Origin: Planococcus sp. SK3692
Lineage (GTDB): Bacteria; Bacillota; Bacilli; Bacillales_A; Planococcaceae
Assembly: GCF_028890485.2 (NCBI RefSeq)
Contig: NZ_JARCHV010000003.1
Span: 62,001 to 126,000, forward strand
Length of the DNA: 64,000 nucleotides
Direction of reading: 5' to 3'
The notes under the pieces are model-generated. The model saw nothing but the letters and a program-made list of their open reading frames with translations, was not told the origin of the DNA and ran no database searches. Positions 26,661 to 33,446 of the stretch are shown one piece after another (position 1 is the stretch's first letter; each line of letters opens with the position of its first letter). Position numbers and translations under genes: made by a program.

Positions 26661-26840
26661 TTGTCGAGAAAGGTAAGAAGTCGTATTTTCCGAAGCTTAT
26701 CGCTCGCTTTCCGTGGGCTCGCGCCCAAGTCTCCTCAGCCGCTATGCGTCTTGCGGGGTCTCGGTCGTCTCGCTTTACCACTGGAGTCGAGCGAACGCTT
26801 CTCCAAATACTTAAATAGAACATTGATCTTTAAATGTAGA
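26661..26840 (+). repeat. Dispersed intergenic repeat, copy B
   Basis: The second copy of the roughly 170-base element (see 6861 and 33176). It keeps the ends (GTCGTATTTTCCGAAGCTTA and AACGCTTCTCCAAATACTTA), but its middle differs: CTCGCGCCCAAGTCTCCTCA replaces the GGCGGGAATCGAGCCTCCTC of the other copies. It lies between two copies of one terminator hairpin. Confidence 0.85.
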
Positions 26841-26892
26841 ATAAGTGATTTTCTTTTTATCCATAGTGAATCACTAATTTCTTCGAAACTCT

Positions 26893-26929
26893 GAGGGTCT
26901 CTCCTTCATCATTAAGGAGAGACTCTTTT
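26893..26929. terminator. Second copy of the oxidoreductase terminator
   Basis: GTCTCTCCTT (26897-26906) pairs with AAGGAGAGAC (26914-26923), followed by TCTTTT. The right half is the same sequence as at 26643-26657. It may now also terminate the convergent oxidase gene. Confidence 0.75.
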
Positions 26930-26933
26930 AAGT

Positions 26934-28073
26934 TCATAGTTTGAAACGGTTGAGTGAGAAGGGGACGATGTCGAATTCGGTGTGGCCGTCTATCGCCAAT
27001 TGGCTTAACACTTCGCCCATGACGCTGCCGAATTTGAAGCCGTGGCCGGTAAAGCCGCAGGCAAAAATGACGCGCTCGTTGTCGGGATGGCGGTCGATGA
27101 TGAAGTTATGGTCGTCCGAGACGGTGTATAAGCACGTTTTGCCTTGCTTCAACTCGCCGCTCGCTTCCGGCATATAGAGGTCCAGGAATCTTCTTAAATC
27201 GCCTTCATCAAATTCATACTCCCCAAAGTTTTGGGTTTGTTCGTCCGGGTCGATCGGCTGCCCGCCGTCCGAGCGTCCGACTTTCACGCCAGCGCCATCG
27301 ATGCTCGGGAAGCCGTAGAACATCATCTCGGGCCCTTCCACAAAAAAACCAGGGAATTTGTCGGCATTGTACATTTCCGGTGCTTCAAACCAACCCACGG
27401 CTTTACGCGTCGGTTGGATCGGCAATTGCAGGTCGGGCAGCAATTTCTTCGCCCAAGCCCCGGCAGTGACGATCACTTTTTCAGCATAGAAAATGCCTTG
27501 CGCGGTCGAGATTTTCACACGGTTCCCATCCTGAATATCGATGTGCTGGACGGGTGTATTCGGCACGTAGTGTATGCCGTTTTCGAGCGCCAGTTTCTTA
27601 TAGGCGCGGATGGCATTTTCGCTGTACAACACGCCTGCCTGTTCTTCGAAGCAACCGATGAAATGCTCGGGCACTGTGAAGCCCGGCCACCTTTCCTGGA
27701 TGGCGCCACTGCTTAATATTTCGAGCGGCAAGCCGTAGCTATTGGCGGCTGCAATGCTTTCCAAGAGAAAAGGGGAGTCTTCCGGTCCGAGTCCGATAAC
27801 ACCGGTTTTTTCGAACACTTTGTAGCCGGTTTGCTTCTCCAAGTCTTCCCATAATTGCTGCGCACGTAACACTAACCTAACGTAATGCCTGCCTTCACCG
27901 TAGGCGTGGCGGATCAATCTCGTATCTCCGTGATGGCTGCCGTTCGCATGGGGCGGATCGAATGCATCGATCACCAATGTCTTCTTTCCTTGCTGTGCCA
28001 AAAAGGCGCCGGCAGCCATTCCCATCGTGCCAGCACCGACGATCGCGACATCAAAAACAGTATCCTCACTCAT
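26934..28073 (-). CDS. Monomeric sarcosine / N-methyl-L-tryptophan oxidase-like flavoprotein
   Basis: A flavoenzyme of about 379 residues that oxidatively demethylates N-methyl amino acids, giving formaldehyde, hydrogen peroxide and the free amino acid. The FAD site VGAGTMGMAAG is near residue 11, followed by the family motif SHHGDTRLIRHAYGEG. GKTCLYT near residue 305 carries the Cys that binds FAD covalently in MSOX/SolA. GFTGHGFKFGSVMGEVLS near the C-terminus is the second FAD contact. ATG 28073 has GGAGTG upstream. N-methyltryptophan, sarcosine or another N-methylated amino acid is possible. Confidence 0.9.
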   Translation of the reverse strand: MSEDTVFDVAIVGAGTMGMAAGAFLAQQGKKTLVIDAFDPPHANGSHHGDTRLIRHAYGEGRHYVRLVLRAQQLWEDLEKQTGYKVFEKTGVIGLGPEDSPFLLESIAAANSYGLPLEILSSGAIQERWPGFTVPEHFIGCFEEQAGVLYSENAIRAYKKLALENGIHYVPNTPVQHIDIQDGNRVKISTAQGIFYAEKVIVTAGAWAKKLLPDLQLPIQPTRKAVGWFEAPEMYNADKFPGFFVEGPEMMFYGFPSIDGAGVKVGRSDGGQPIDPDEQTQNFGEYEFDEGDLRRFLDLYMPEASGELKQGKTCLYTVSDDHNFIIDRHPDNERVIFACGFTGHGFKFGSVMGEVLSQLAIDGHTEFDIVPFSLNRFKL

Positions 28074-28222
28074 CTTGTGTTCACTCCGCTCTTGTATTGG
28101 ATGCATGCCGCCCCGAAACCCGGCAGCAATGAAATATTAAATTGATGGTATGCAATACGGCAGGCTTTGTCAATTTACGCCTGAATTTTTATGCGAAATT
28201 TTGATTTATTTTCAAAAAGGGT

Positions 28223-28251
28223 TTGACAGCCGAGGCTATCTCAAATACTAT
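28223..28251 (+). promoter_or_regulatory. Promoter of the first SAM-riboswitch operon
   Basis: TTGACA (28223-28228), a 17-base spacer and TACTAT (28246-28251). The transcript would start about 20 bases before the riboswitch P1 helix. Confidence 0.7.
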
Positions 28252-28278
28252 CGTTAATATGTTAAAAAAATTAAATAA

Positions 28279-28421
28279 CTTATCCAGAGAGACTGAGGGA
28301 CAGGCCCTATGACGTCCAGCAACCATCATATCCATGAGAGGTGCTAATTCCTGCAGGATGTATTCATTCTGAGAGATAAGAAATTGGTCGAAGCCTCTTT
28401 CCTATTGAAAGAGGCTTTTTT
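28279..28421 (+). promoter_or_regulatory. SAM-I riboswitch (S-box) with terminator
   Basis: The aptamer opens with CTTATC and closes with GATAAG (P1, ending near 28380). It holds the conserved GAGGGACAGGCCC block, GCAACC and GGTGCTAATTCCTGCAG. A terminator follows: 28391-28400 pairs with 28408-28417 and runs into a T-tract. When SAM is abundant, transcription of the amino acid transporter and MmuM genes should stop here. Confidence 0.95.
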
Positions 28422-28505
28422 GCATCCAAAAGGAGGGCAGGCGCTCTACATAAGGCGGAAAGTCCAGCCCTATCATAAAAAAACTACACACCCAAAGGAG
28501 CTTGA

Positions 28506-29321
28506 ATGATGAAAAGAAATGCTTATGTATTTGCAACCGCCTGTTTAATAGGTCTTGCCGGGACACTCACCGGCTGTTCATCGGAAGAAACGGCGAACGC
28601 TACAGGAGACCAAGTGATCCGCGTCGGGACACAAAACGATTACCCGCCTTTCGCTTTTGCGGATGATGCCAATCAATTGACGGGCTATGACGTGGACATG
28701 ATGAAAGCTGTCGATGAACAACTGGACGGCTATACGTTCGAATATGTCGCCGTGCCGTGGGACAGCATGTTCCTCGCGCTCGAGTCGAATAAAATCCAGG
28801 CCATCGCCGACCAAGTGGCGAAAACGCCGGAACGCCAAGAAAAGTATTTGTTCACCGATGAATCGTATTTCGCAGCGGAAACGGTCATTGCAGTGAAGGA
28901 AGGCCGTGAAGACATTCAAACGATTGAAGATTTGGAAGGCAAAGCGGTCGGAGCACTGGCAGGCGATTCCTATACCTTATTGCTTGAGGAATACAACGAG
29001 ACAGCCGATGAGCCGATCGAACTGAAATACAGCGAAAGCGGCAACCCGTCGGAAATTCTGCAGGATGTACAAAATGGCCGTGTCGACGCTTACGTCAATG
29101 ACCCGATCATGATGAACGCAGTGCTGGAAAAGAATGAACTCGGAGTGGAGATTGTCGGGCAGTCTTTGGTCAATGACGATATGGGCATCGTCTTGAAAGA
29201 CGAAGAAAAAGGCCAGGAATTGAAGGCCCTGATCGACCCGATCTTGAAACAGCTGAAAGAAGACGGCACTTTGTCCGAACTGTCCGAGAAATGGACCGGC
29301 GGCGACTACATCCCTGAATAA
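28506..29321 (+). CDS. Polar amino acid ABC transporter substrate-binding lipoprotein (probable S-methylmethionine)
   Basis: A 271-residue lipoprotein with lipobox TLTGC and a SBP_bac_3 domain: IRVGTQNDYPPFAF, GYDVDMMKAV, EDLEGKAVGALAGDS and NGRVDAYVNDP. These are features of polar amino acid binding proteins. Two ATGs (28506, 28509) follow AAAGGAG. It is first in an operon under a SAM riboswitch, with permease, ATPase and homocysteine S-methyltransferase downstream. That context points to a sulfur amino acid ligand such as S-methylmethionine, methionine or a relative; this is inference from context. Confidence 0.88.
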   Translation: MMKRNAYVFATACLIGLAGTLTGCSSEETANATGDQVIRVGTQNDYPPFAFADDANQLTGYDVDMMKAVDEQLDGYTFEYVAVPWDSMFLALESNKIQAIADQVAKTPERQEKYLFTDESYFAAETVIAVKEGREDIQTIEDLEGKAVGALAGDSYTLLLEEYNETADEPIELKYSESGNPSEILQDVQNGRVDAYVNDPIMMNAVLEKNELGVEIVGQSLVNDDMGIVLKDEEKGQELKALIDPILKQLKEDGTLSELSEKWTGGDYIPE

Positions 29322-29342
29322 GCTAGCGGAAGGACAGAGACA

Positions 29343-30062
29343 ATGGAAAACTTACTGGACGTGAATTTCTTAATCGAGAGCTTTCCCGCCATCCTCTCCA
29401 GGCTGCCGGTCACGATCGGCATAGCAGTCGGCTCGCTGCTATTGAGTTTAATCATCGGCGTAGCTGCGGCATTGATCAAAATCTACAAAGTGCCGGTGCT
29501 TAGTGTCATCACGTCGATCTATATTTCCTTTATCCGGGGGACGCCGTTATTGGTGCAAATTTACCTGGTGTTTTACGGGATTCCAAAAATCATTTATTTT
29601 CTTCAGAGCGAATACGGCTGGCTTCAGTCGGCAGACGTCAATAGCATTGCACCGGAATTCTATGCCTTGATGGCTTTTTCCATCAATTTGGGCGCGTATT
29701 TGTCCGAGACGATCCGTTCGGCGATCGAATCGGTCGACCGCGGGCAGTTCGAAGCGGCCAAAGCGATCGGCATGACGCCTGTGCAGATGATGCTGAAGAT
29801 CGTCTTCCCACAGGCCTTGACGGTAGCGATCCCGAACCTCGGCAATATGTTCATCAGCACGATCAAAGACACCTCGCTCGTGTTCATCATCGGCGTCATC
29901 GATATCATGGGGCAGGCAAAAATCCTCGGCTCCCGCGGTTTGGCGTTCTTTGAAGTGTATATCGCCGTCTCGATCGTCTATTGGATCCTATGCATTGCCG
30001 TTGAGCGCTTATTGGTGAAAATCGAGAAACGTGCACGCAGATATGAAAGAGGGATTGCCTGA
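29343..30062 (+). CDS. Amino acid ABC transporter permease (HisM/TcyB type)
   Basis: A 239-residue membrane protein with about five segments. The family motifs YISFIRGTPLLVQIYLVFYG and the EAA loop (EAAKAIGMTPVQMMLKIVFPQA) that docks on the ATPase are present. It lies 21 bases after the binding-protein gene and overlaps the ATPase gene by one base (TGATG). It is probably a homodimer in the transporter, as there is only one permease gene. Confidence 0.93.
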   Translation: MENLLDVNFLIESFPAILSRLPVTIGIAVGSLLLSLIIGVAAALIKIYKVPVLSVITSIYISFIRGTPLLVQIYLVFYGIPKIIYFLQSEYGWLQSADVNSIAPEFYALMAFSINLGAYLSETIRSAIESVDRGQFEAAKAIGMTPVQMMLKIVFPQALTVAIPNLGNMFISTIKDTSLVFIIGVIDIMGQAKILGSRGLAFFEVYIAVSIVYWILCIAVERLLVKIEKRARRYERGIA

Positions 30063-30799
30063 TGATCAAATTGGAGAAGCTGCATAAATATTACGACCGC
30101 CAGCATGTTTTAAAAGGCATCGATTTAACCGTCGAAAAAGGCGAAGTGGTGGCGGTTCTCGGGCCAAGCGGTTCCGGGAAATCGACACTGCTGCGCTGCA
30201 TCAATTTTTTAGAAGATCCGACGAGCGGCATCGTGGAAATCGGCGGCAAGCGGGTGGATGCGGCTACTGCCAAGAAAAAGGAGATCTTCGCGCTCCGGAC
30301 TGCGACGGGCATGGTGTTCCAGCAATACAATTTGTTCAAGAACCTGACTGTGCTACAAAATGTCTCGGTCGGGTTGACGAGCGTCAAGCGGATGAAAAAA
30401 GATGCCGCTGACCAAAAAGGTATCGAGATGCTCGAGCAGGTCGGCTTGTCGAATAAACTGAACCATTACCCTGCGCAATTGTCCGGAGGCCAGCAGCAGC
30501 GTGTCGGCATCGCCCGTGCGCTGGCTTTGGACCCGGAAGTGCTGTTATTCGACGAACCGACGTCTTCATTGGACCCGGAACTGGTCGATGAAGTATTGGC
30601 CACTATCCGCCGCGTCGCGGACACCGGCAAAACAATGTTCATCGTGACCCACGAATTGAGTTTTGCGCGGGAAATTTCGGACCGCGTCATCTTTATGGAA
30701 GACGGTGTCATTATCGAGCAAGGCACGGCTGAGCAAATTTTCACCGAGCCCGCCGTCGAAAGAACGAGACAATTTTTAGGGAAAGCCGTCCAAGGCTGA
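30062..30799 (+). CDS. Amino acid ABC transporter ATP-binding protein
   Basis: A 245-residue ABC ATPase with Walker A GPSGSGKST (about 33-41), Q-loop FQQYNLF, signature LSGGQQQRVGIA and Walker B LLFDEPTSSLDPEL, then the His switch IVTHE. It belongs to the HisP/GlnQ group. It starts inside the stop codon of the permease gene and is followed by mmuM in the same direction, so the four genes form one SAM-responsive unit. Confidence 0.95.
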   Translation: MIKLEKLHKYYDRQHVLKGIDLTVEKGEVVAVLGPSGSGKSTLLRCINFLEDPTSGIVEIGGKRVDAATAKKKEIFALRTATGMVFQQYNLFKNLTVLQNVSVGLTSVKRMKKDAADQKGIEMLEQVGLSNKLNHYPAQLSGGQQQRVGIARALALDPEVLLFDEPTSSLDPELVDEVLATIRRVADTGKTMFIVTHELSFAREISDRVIFMEDGVIIEQGTAEQIFTEPAVERTRQFLGKAVQG

Positions 30800-30841
30800 G
30801 GGAATAACGTGAAACGATTGAGAGCGGAAGGATGGTTTGGA

Positions 30842-31795
30842 ATGAATCCGATTGAACAGATATTGAACGAGTTCCCGGTCCTGATTGTGGACGGGGCCAT
30901 GGCGACAGAGCTTGAAAACTACGGATGCAATTTGAATGACTCCTTATGGTCAGCGAAAATATTGATGGAAAACCCGGAGTTGATCAAGAAAGTGCATGTG
31001 GATTATTTCCAGGCGGGGGCAGACTGTGCCATTACGGCCAGTTACCAGGCGACCATTGAAGGCTACCGGGAAAGAGGGCTGACAGAATCACAAGCGATCG
31101 CGTTGATCACGAAGTCCGTCCAGTTGGCAACACAAGCGCGCGATGAGTTTTGGGATGCTGCAGCGGATCGCTCGGACAGGCCGAAGCCTTTAGTGGCGGC
31201 ATCTGTCGGCCCGTACGGTGCGTTTTTATCGGACGGGTCTGAATACCGCGGCGGCTATGCGATTGGCGAAGAGCAGTTGGCTGAATTCCATAGAGAGCGC
31301 ATCCGTGTGCTGGTCGAAGCAGGAGCGGATATTTTAGCGTGCGAAACTTTGCCGTGCCTTGCGGAAGCGAAAGCGATCGTGAGCGTGCTGGAAGAATTCC
31401 CGCAAGTGTCTGCCTGGTTCACATTCAGCGCGAAAGATGAGTGCCATATCAGCGACGGGGAGCGGATCGCAGATTGTGCAAAATGGCTCGAGCAACAGCC
31501 ACAAGTGGCGGCGATCGGCATTAATTGCACAGCGCCGCAGTTTATCGAATCCTTGATCCAGGAAGTGAAAAGCGCGTCTTCCAAACCGGTCATCGTCTAT
31601 CCGAATTCCGGCGCCACTTACGACCCGGTAAGCAAAACCTGGAGCGAAGAACCGTCAGCTGGTGCGTTTTCGGCCAATTCAAAAGCCTGGCATAAAGCAG
31701 GAGCTGACATCATCGGCGGCTGTTGCAGCACGACGCCCGATGATATTGCGGCGATCGCTTCATGGGCGCGCCAAGGGAAGCCTTCGGAAGTTTAA
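30842..31795 (+). CDS. mmuM: Homocysteine S-methyltransferase
   Basis: MmuM transfers a methyl group from S-methylmethionine (or SAM) to homocysteine, giving methionine. About 317 residues. The N-terminal GAMATELENYG and the zinc ligands, Cys in GINCTAPQF and the pair in IIGGCCSTTPDDI, are all present. GTG 30809, behind GAGGGA, could add 11 residues; ATG 30842 matches family N-termini (MNPIEQIL) and has GGAAGGA upstream. As last gene of a SAM-I-controlled transport operon it supports S-methylmethionine salvage as the operon's purpose. Confidence 0.92.
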   Translation: MNPIEQILNEFPVLIVDGAMATELENYGCNLNDSLWSAKILMENPELIKKVHVDYFQAGADCAITASYQATIEGYRERGLTESQAIALITKSVQLATQARDEFWDAAADRSDRPKPLVAASVGPYGAFLSDGSEYRGGYAIGEEQLAEFHRERIRVLVEAGADILACETLPCLAEAKAIVSVLEEFPQVSAWFTFSAKDECHISDGERIADCAKWLEQQPQVAAIGINCTAPQFIESLIQEVKSASSKPVIVYPNSGATYDPVSKTWSEEPSAGAFSANSKAWHKAGADIIGGCCSTTPDDIAAIASWARQGKPSEV

Positions 31796-31803
31796 AGCAT
31801 TGT

Positions 31804-31847
31804 CTACTTGTCTGGTTTTTAAAGCCTAGTTGACAAGTAGGTTTTAA
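31804..31847 (+). terminator. Hairpin after mmuM
   Basis: CTACTTGTC (31804-31812) pairs with GACAAGTAG (31832-31840), with a large loop and GTTTTAAAT after it. A second inverted repeat follows: TCTAATGTGAA (31854-31864) with TTCACATTAGA (31884-31894), of unknown role. Confidence 0.5.
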
Positions 31848-31892
31848 ATATAGTCTAATGTGAATAAGCTTTTTTCGCACTACTTCACATTA

Positions 31893-31919
31893 GAGGCATT
31901 CAATCAGCCTCTTTATTTT
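31893..31919 (+). terminator. Short GC hairpin with T-tract before the esterase
   Basis: GAGGC (31893-31897) pairs with GCCTC (31907-31911), followed by TTTATTTT. It is either the final terminator of the mmuM unit or an attenuator ahead of the esterase. Confidence 0.5.
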
Positions 31920-31942
31920 GAAACAGCTGAAGGAGGGGTTGC

Positions 31943-32710
31943 ATGAACGAACAATATCCTGTCATCCAAGGGGCGGAAGCTTTCTTGCTGAAAGGCGGCA
32001 GCACCGGCATCCTATTGTGCCATGGTTTTCTCGGCACGCCGCAAAGCGTCAGGGAGTTAGGCGAAGCGCTCGGTAAACAAGGCTATACGGTTTCCTGTCC
32101 GCGGCTGCCTGGCCATGGCACCCATTTCAAGGACCTCGAAAAATTCTCTTATGACGACTGGTTCGGGAGTGTCGAGCAGGCCTATATCGAACTTAGAAAA
32201 TCGTGCACATCGGTCTTTGTCATCGGACAATCGATGGGCGGCACCTTGAGCTTGAATCTGGCCAGCCGCCATCCTGAAATCCACGGCATCGCATTGATCA
32301 ATCCGGCGATCGACATCCCGCAGTTTGAAACTTACCGCAATCAGCCGGCCCATGCTTACGTCACAGAAGATGCACCCGATATCAAAAAAGCGGACGCGGT
32401 GGAAATCACTTACGATCAAGCGCCGGTCAAAGCGTATCAGCAATTGCTCGGCTATATGGATGCGGTCCGCGCCAAACTCGGCGAAGTCCGCTGCCCGGTC
32501 TTGTGTTTCCAGTCGCTTGAAGATCATGTCGTGCCGCCAGCCAACGCCGATTTCATTCTCGACAAGGTCGGTTCGGAACACGCGTTCAAGCGCGAACTCC
32601 ACAATTCCTATCACATCGCTTCCATGGACCATGAATTGGATTCTATCGTCGCCAAATCCATTGAATGGATCGAACAGGCACATGTCGTGCCGGCTGGCGG
32701 GCAAGCATAA
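31943..32710 (+). CDS. Carboxylesterase / monoacylglycerol lipase-type hydrolase (Est30-like)
   Basis: A 255-residue cytoplasmic alpha/beta hydrolase. CHGFLGTPQ near residue 31 gives the oxyanion hole, GQSMGG near residue 96 the nucleophile, LEDHVVPP near 196 the acid and NSYHIASMDHE near 225 the histidine. This layout is that of Bacillales Est30/YvaK carboxylesterases. AAGGAGGGG precedes the ATG. It lies between two SAM-riboswitch units and is probably transcribed alone; natural substrates are short-chain esters or monoacylglycerols. Confidence 0.92.
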   Translation: MNEQYPVIQGAEAFLLKGGSTGILLCHGFLGTPQSVRELGEALGKQGYTVSCPRLPGHGTHFKDLEKFSYDDWFGSVEQAYIELRKSCTSVFVIGQSMGGTLSLNLASRHPEIHGIALINPAIDIPQFETYRNQPAHAYVTEDAPDIKKADAVEITYDQAPVKAYQQLLGYMDAVRAKLGEVRCPVLCFQSLEDHVVPPANADFILDKVGSEHAFKRELHNSYHIASMDHELDSIVAKSIEWIEQAHVVPAGGQA

Positions 32711-32763
32711 ACCAAATCGATTTCCAACGTCATGTAAATAAATTCAATTTATTCAAAATAATG

Positions 32764-32792
32764 TTGACAAGCCTGACCAAGGGCCGTAACAT
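32764..32792 (+). promoter_or_regulatory. Promoter of the second SAM-riboswitch unit
   Basis: TTGACA (32764-32769), a 17-base spacer and TAACAT (32787-32792), about 20 bases before the riboswitch P1. Confidence 0.7.
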
Positions 32793-32812
32793 GAACCTTA
32801 CAATTTAATCAT

Positions 32813-32972
32813 CTTATCGAGATTGACTGAGGGACTGGCCCTGAGACGTCAAAGCAGCAGACCGCAATGCGGCACTGTGCTAATTCCTTGTACCGCGCGT
32901 ACAGAGATAAGAGAGGCGATCGAACGTATGAAATCACTCCTCTTCTTGTCGAAAAGAAGAAGGGGTTTTTTT
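32813..32972 (+). promoter_or_regulatory. Divergent SAM-I riboswitch with terminator
   Basis: P1 is CTTATC/GATAAG (32813 to 32911). GAGGGACTGGCCC and TGCTAATTCC are conserved. The usual GGCAACC...GGTGC segment is replaced by CAGCAG...CTGTGC, with an extra CCGCAATGCGG stem-loop, a compensated change in P3. A T-rich terminator follows at 32936-32972. The regulated genes appear to be the 31-codon ORF at 33034 and, beyond repeat copy C, the peptide-type ABC operon. Confidence 0.88.
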
Positions 32973-33033
32973 ATTACGTTAAAACCAAGTAAACAGGTAA
33001 GATAAATTAATTTTAGCGAAGGAGGTGTCTTCA

Positions 33034-33129
33034 GTGGACAAATGGTTTTCGAAATACCGTCGGAGCTTGAGCGGCAGATTGACGCATCAACACTTCGACG
33101 CTTCACTGAAAATCTGGGAACTGGGATAA
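33034..33129 (+). CDS. 31-codon ORF behind the second SAM riboswitch
   Basis: A short frame starting at GTG with AAGGAGGTG 5-6 bases upstream and ending TAA at 33127. The predicted peptide begins MDKWFSKYRRSLSGR and ends LKIWELG; it is basic in its first half and has no signal peptide or obvious domain. The strong ribosome site right after a riboswitch terminator suggests it is, or was, translated. It may be a small peptide, a leader ORF, or the truncated front of a gene cut by the repeat at 33176. No function is recognised. Confidence 0.5.
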   Translation: MDKWFSKYRRSLSGRLTHQHFDASLKIWELG

Positions 33130-33175
33130 GCTTTTAGGCAGTTTTATACATAATTTAGAGAAGTAAGAACGGCTT

Positions 33176-33352
33176 ATTGAGAAAGTTAGGAAGTCGTATT
33201 TTCCGAAGCTTATCGCTCGCTTTCCGCGGGCGGGAATCGAGCCTCCTCATCGGCTACCGCTGCTTGCGGGGTCTCTCAAACCCGCTTTTCCCGCAGGAGT
33301 CGAGCGAACGCTTCTCCAAATACTTAGAGAGATCATTGATTTTTTAAATGTA
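33176..33352 (+). repeat. Dispersed intergenic repeat, copy C
   Basis: The third copy of the roughly 170-base element, close to copy A throughout (GGCGGGAATCGAGCCTCCTC, then GCGGGGTCTCTCAAACCCGC, then GGAGTCGAGC). Together with the 31-codon ORF it fills the gap 32973-33446, separating the SAM riboswitch from the ABC operon. Confidence 0.88.
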
Positions 33353-33446
33353 CAAATGTTAATCGTCTCTTTAACTATTGCGAATCATGAACACATCATC
33401 GTTGTGAAGAACATCACCACTTTTTTCAATCATAAGGAGGAACATC

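Noticed and set aside
32057..32704. 215-residue open frame antisense to the esterase
   Set aside because: The sense gene has all catalytic motifs and a strong ribosome site; the antisense frame has neither.
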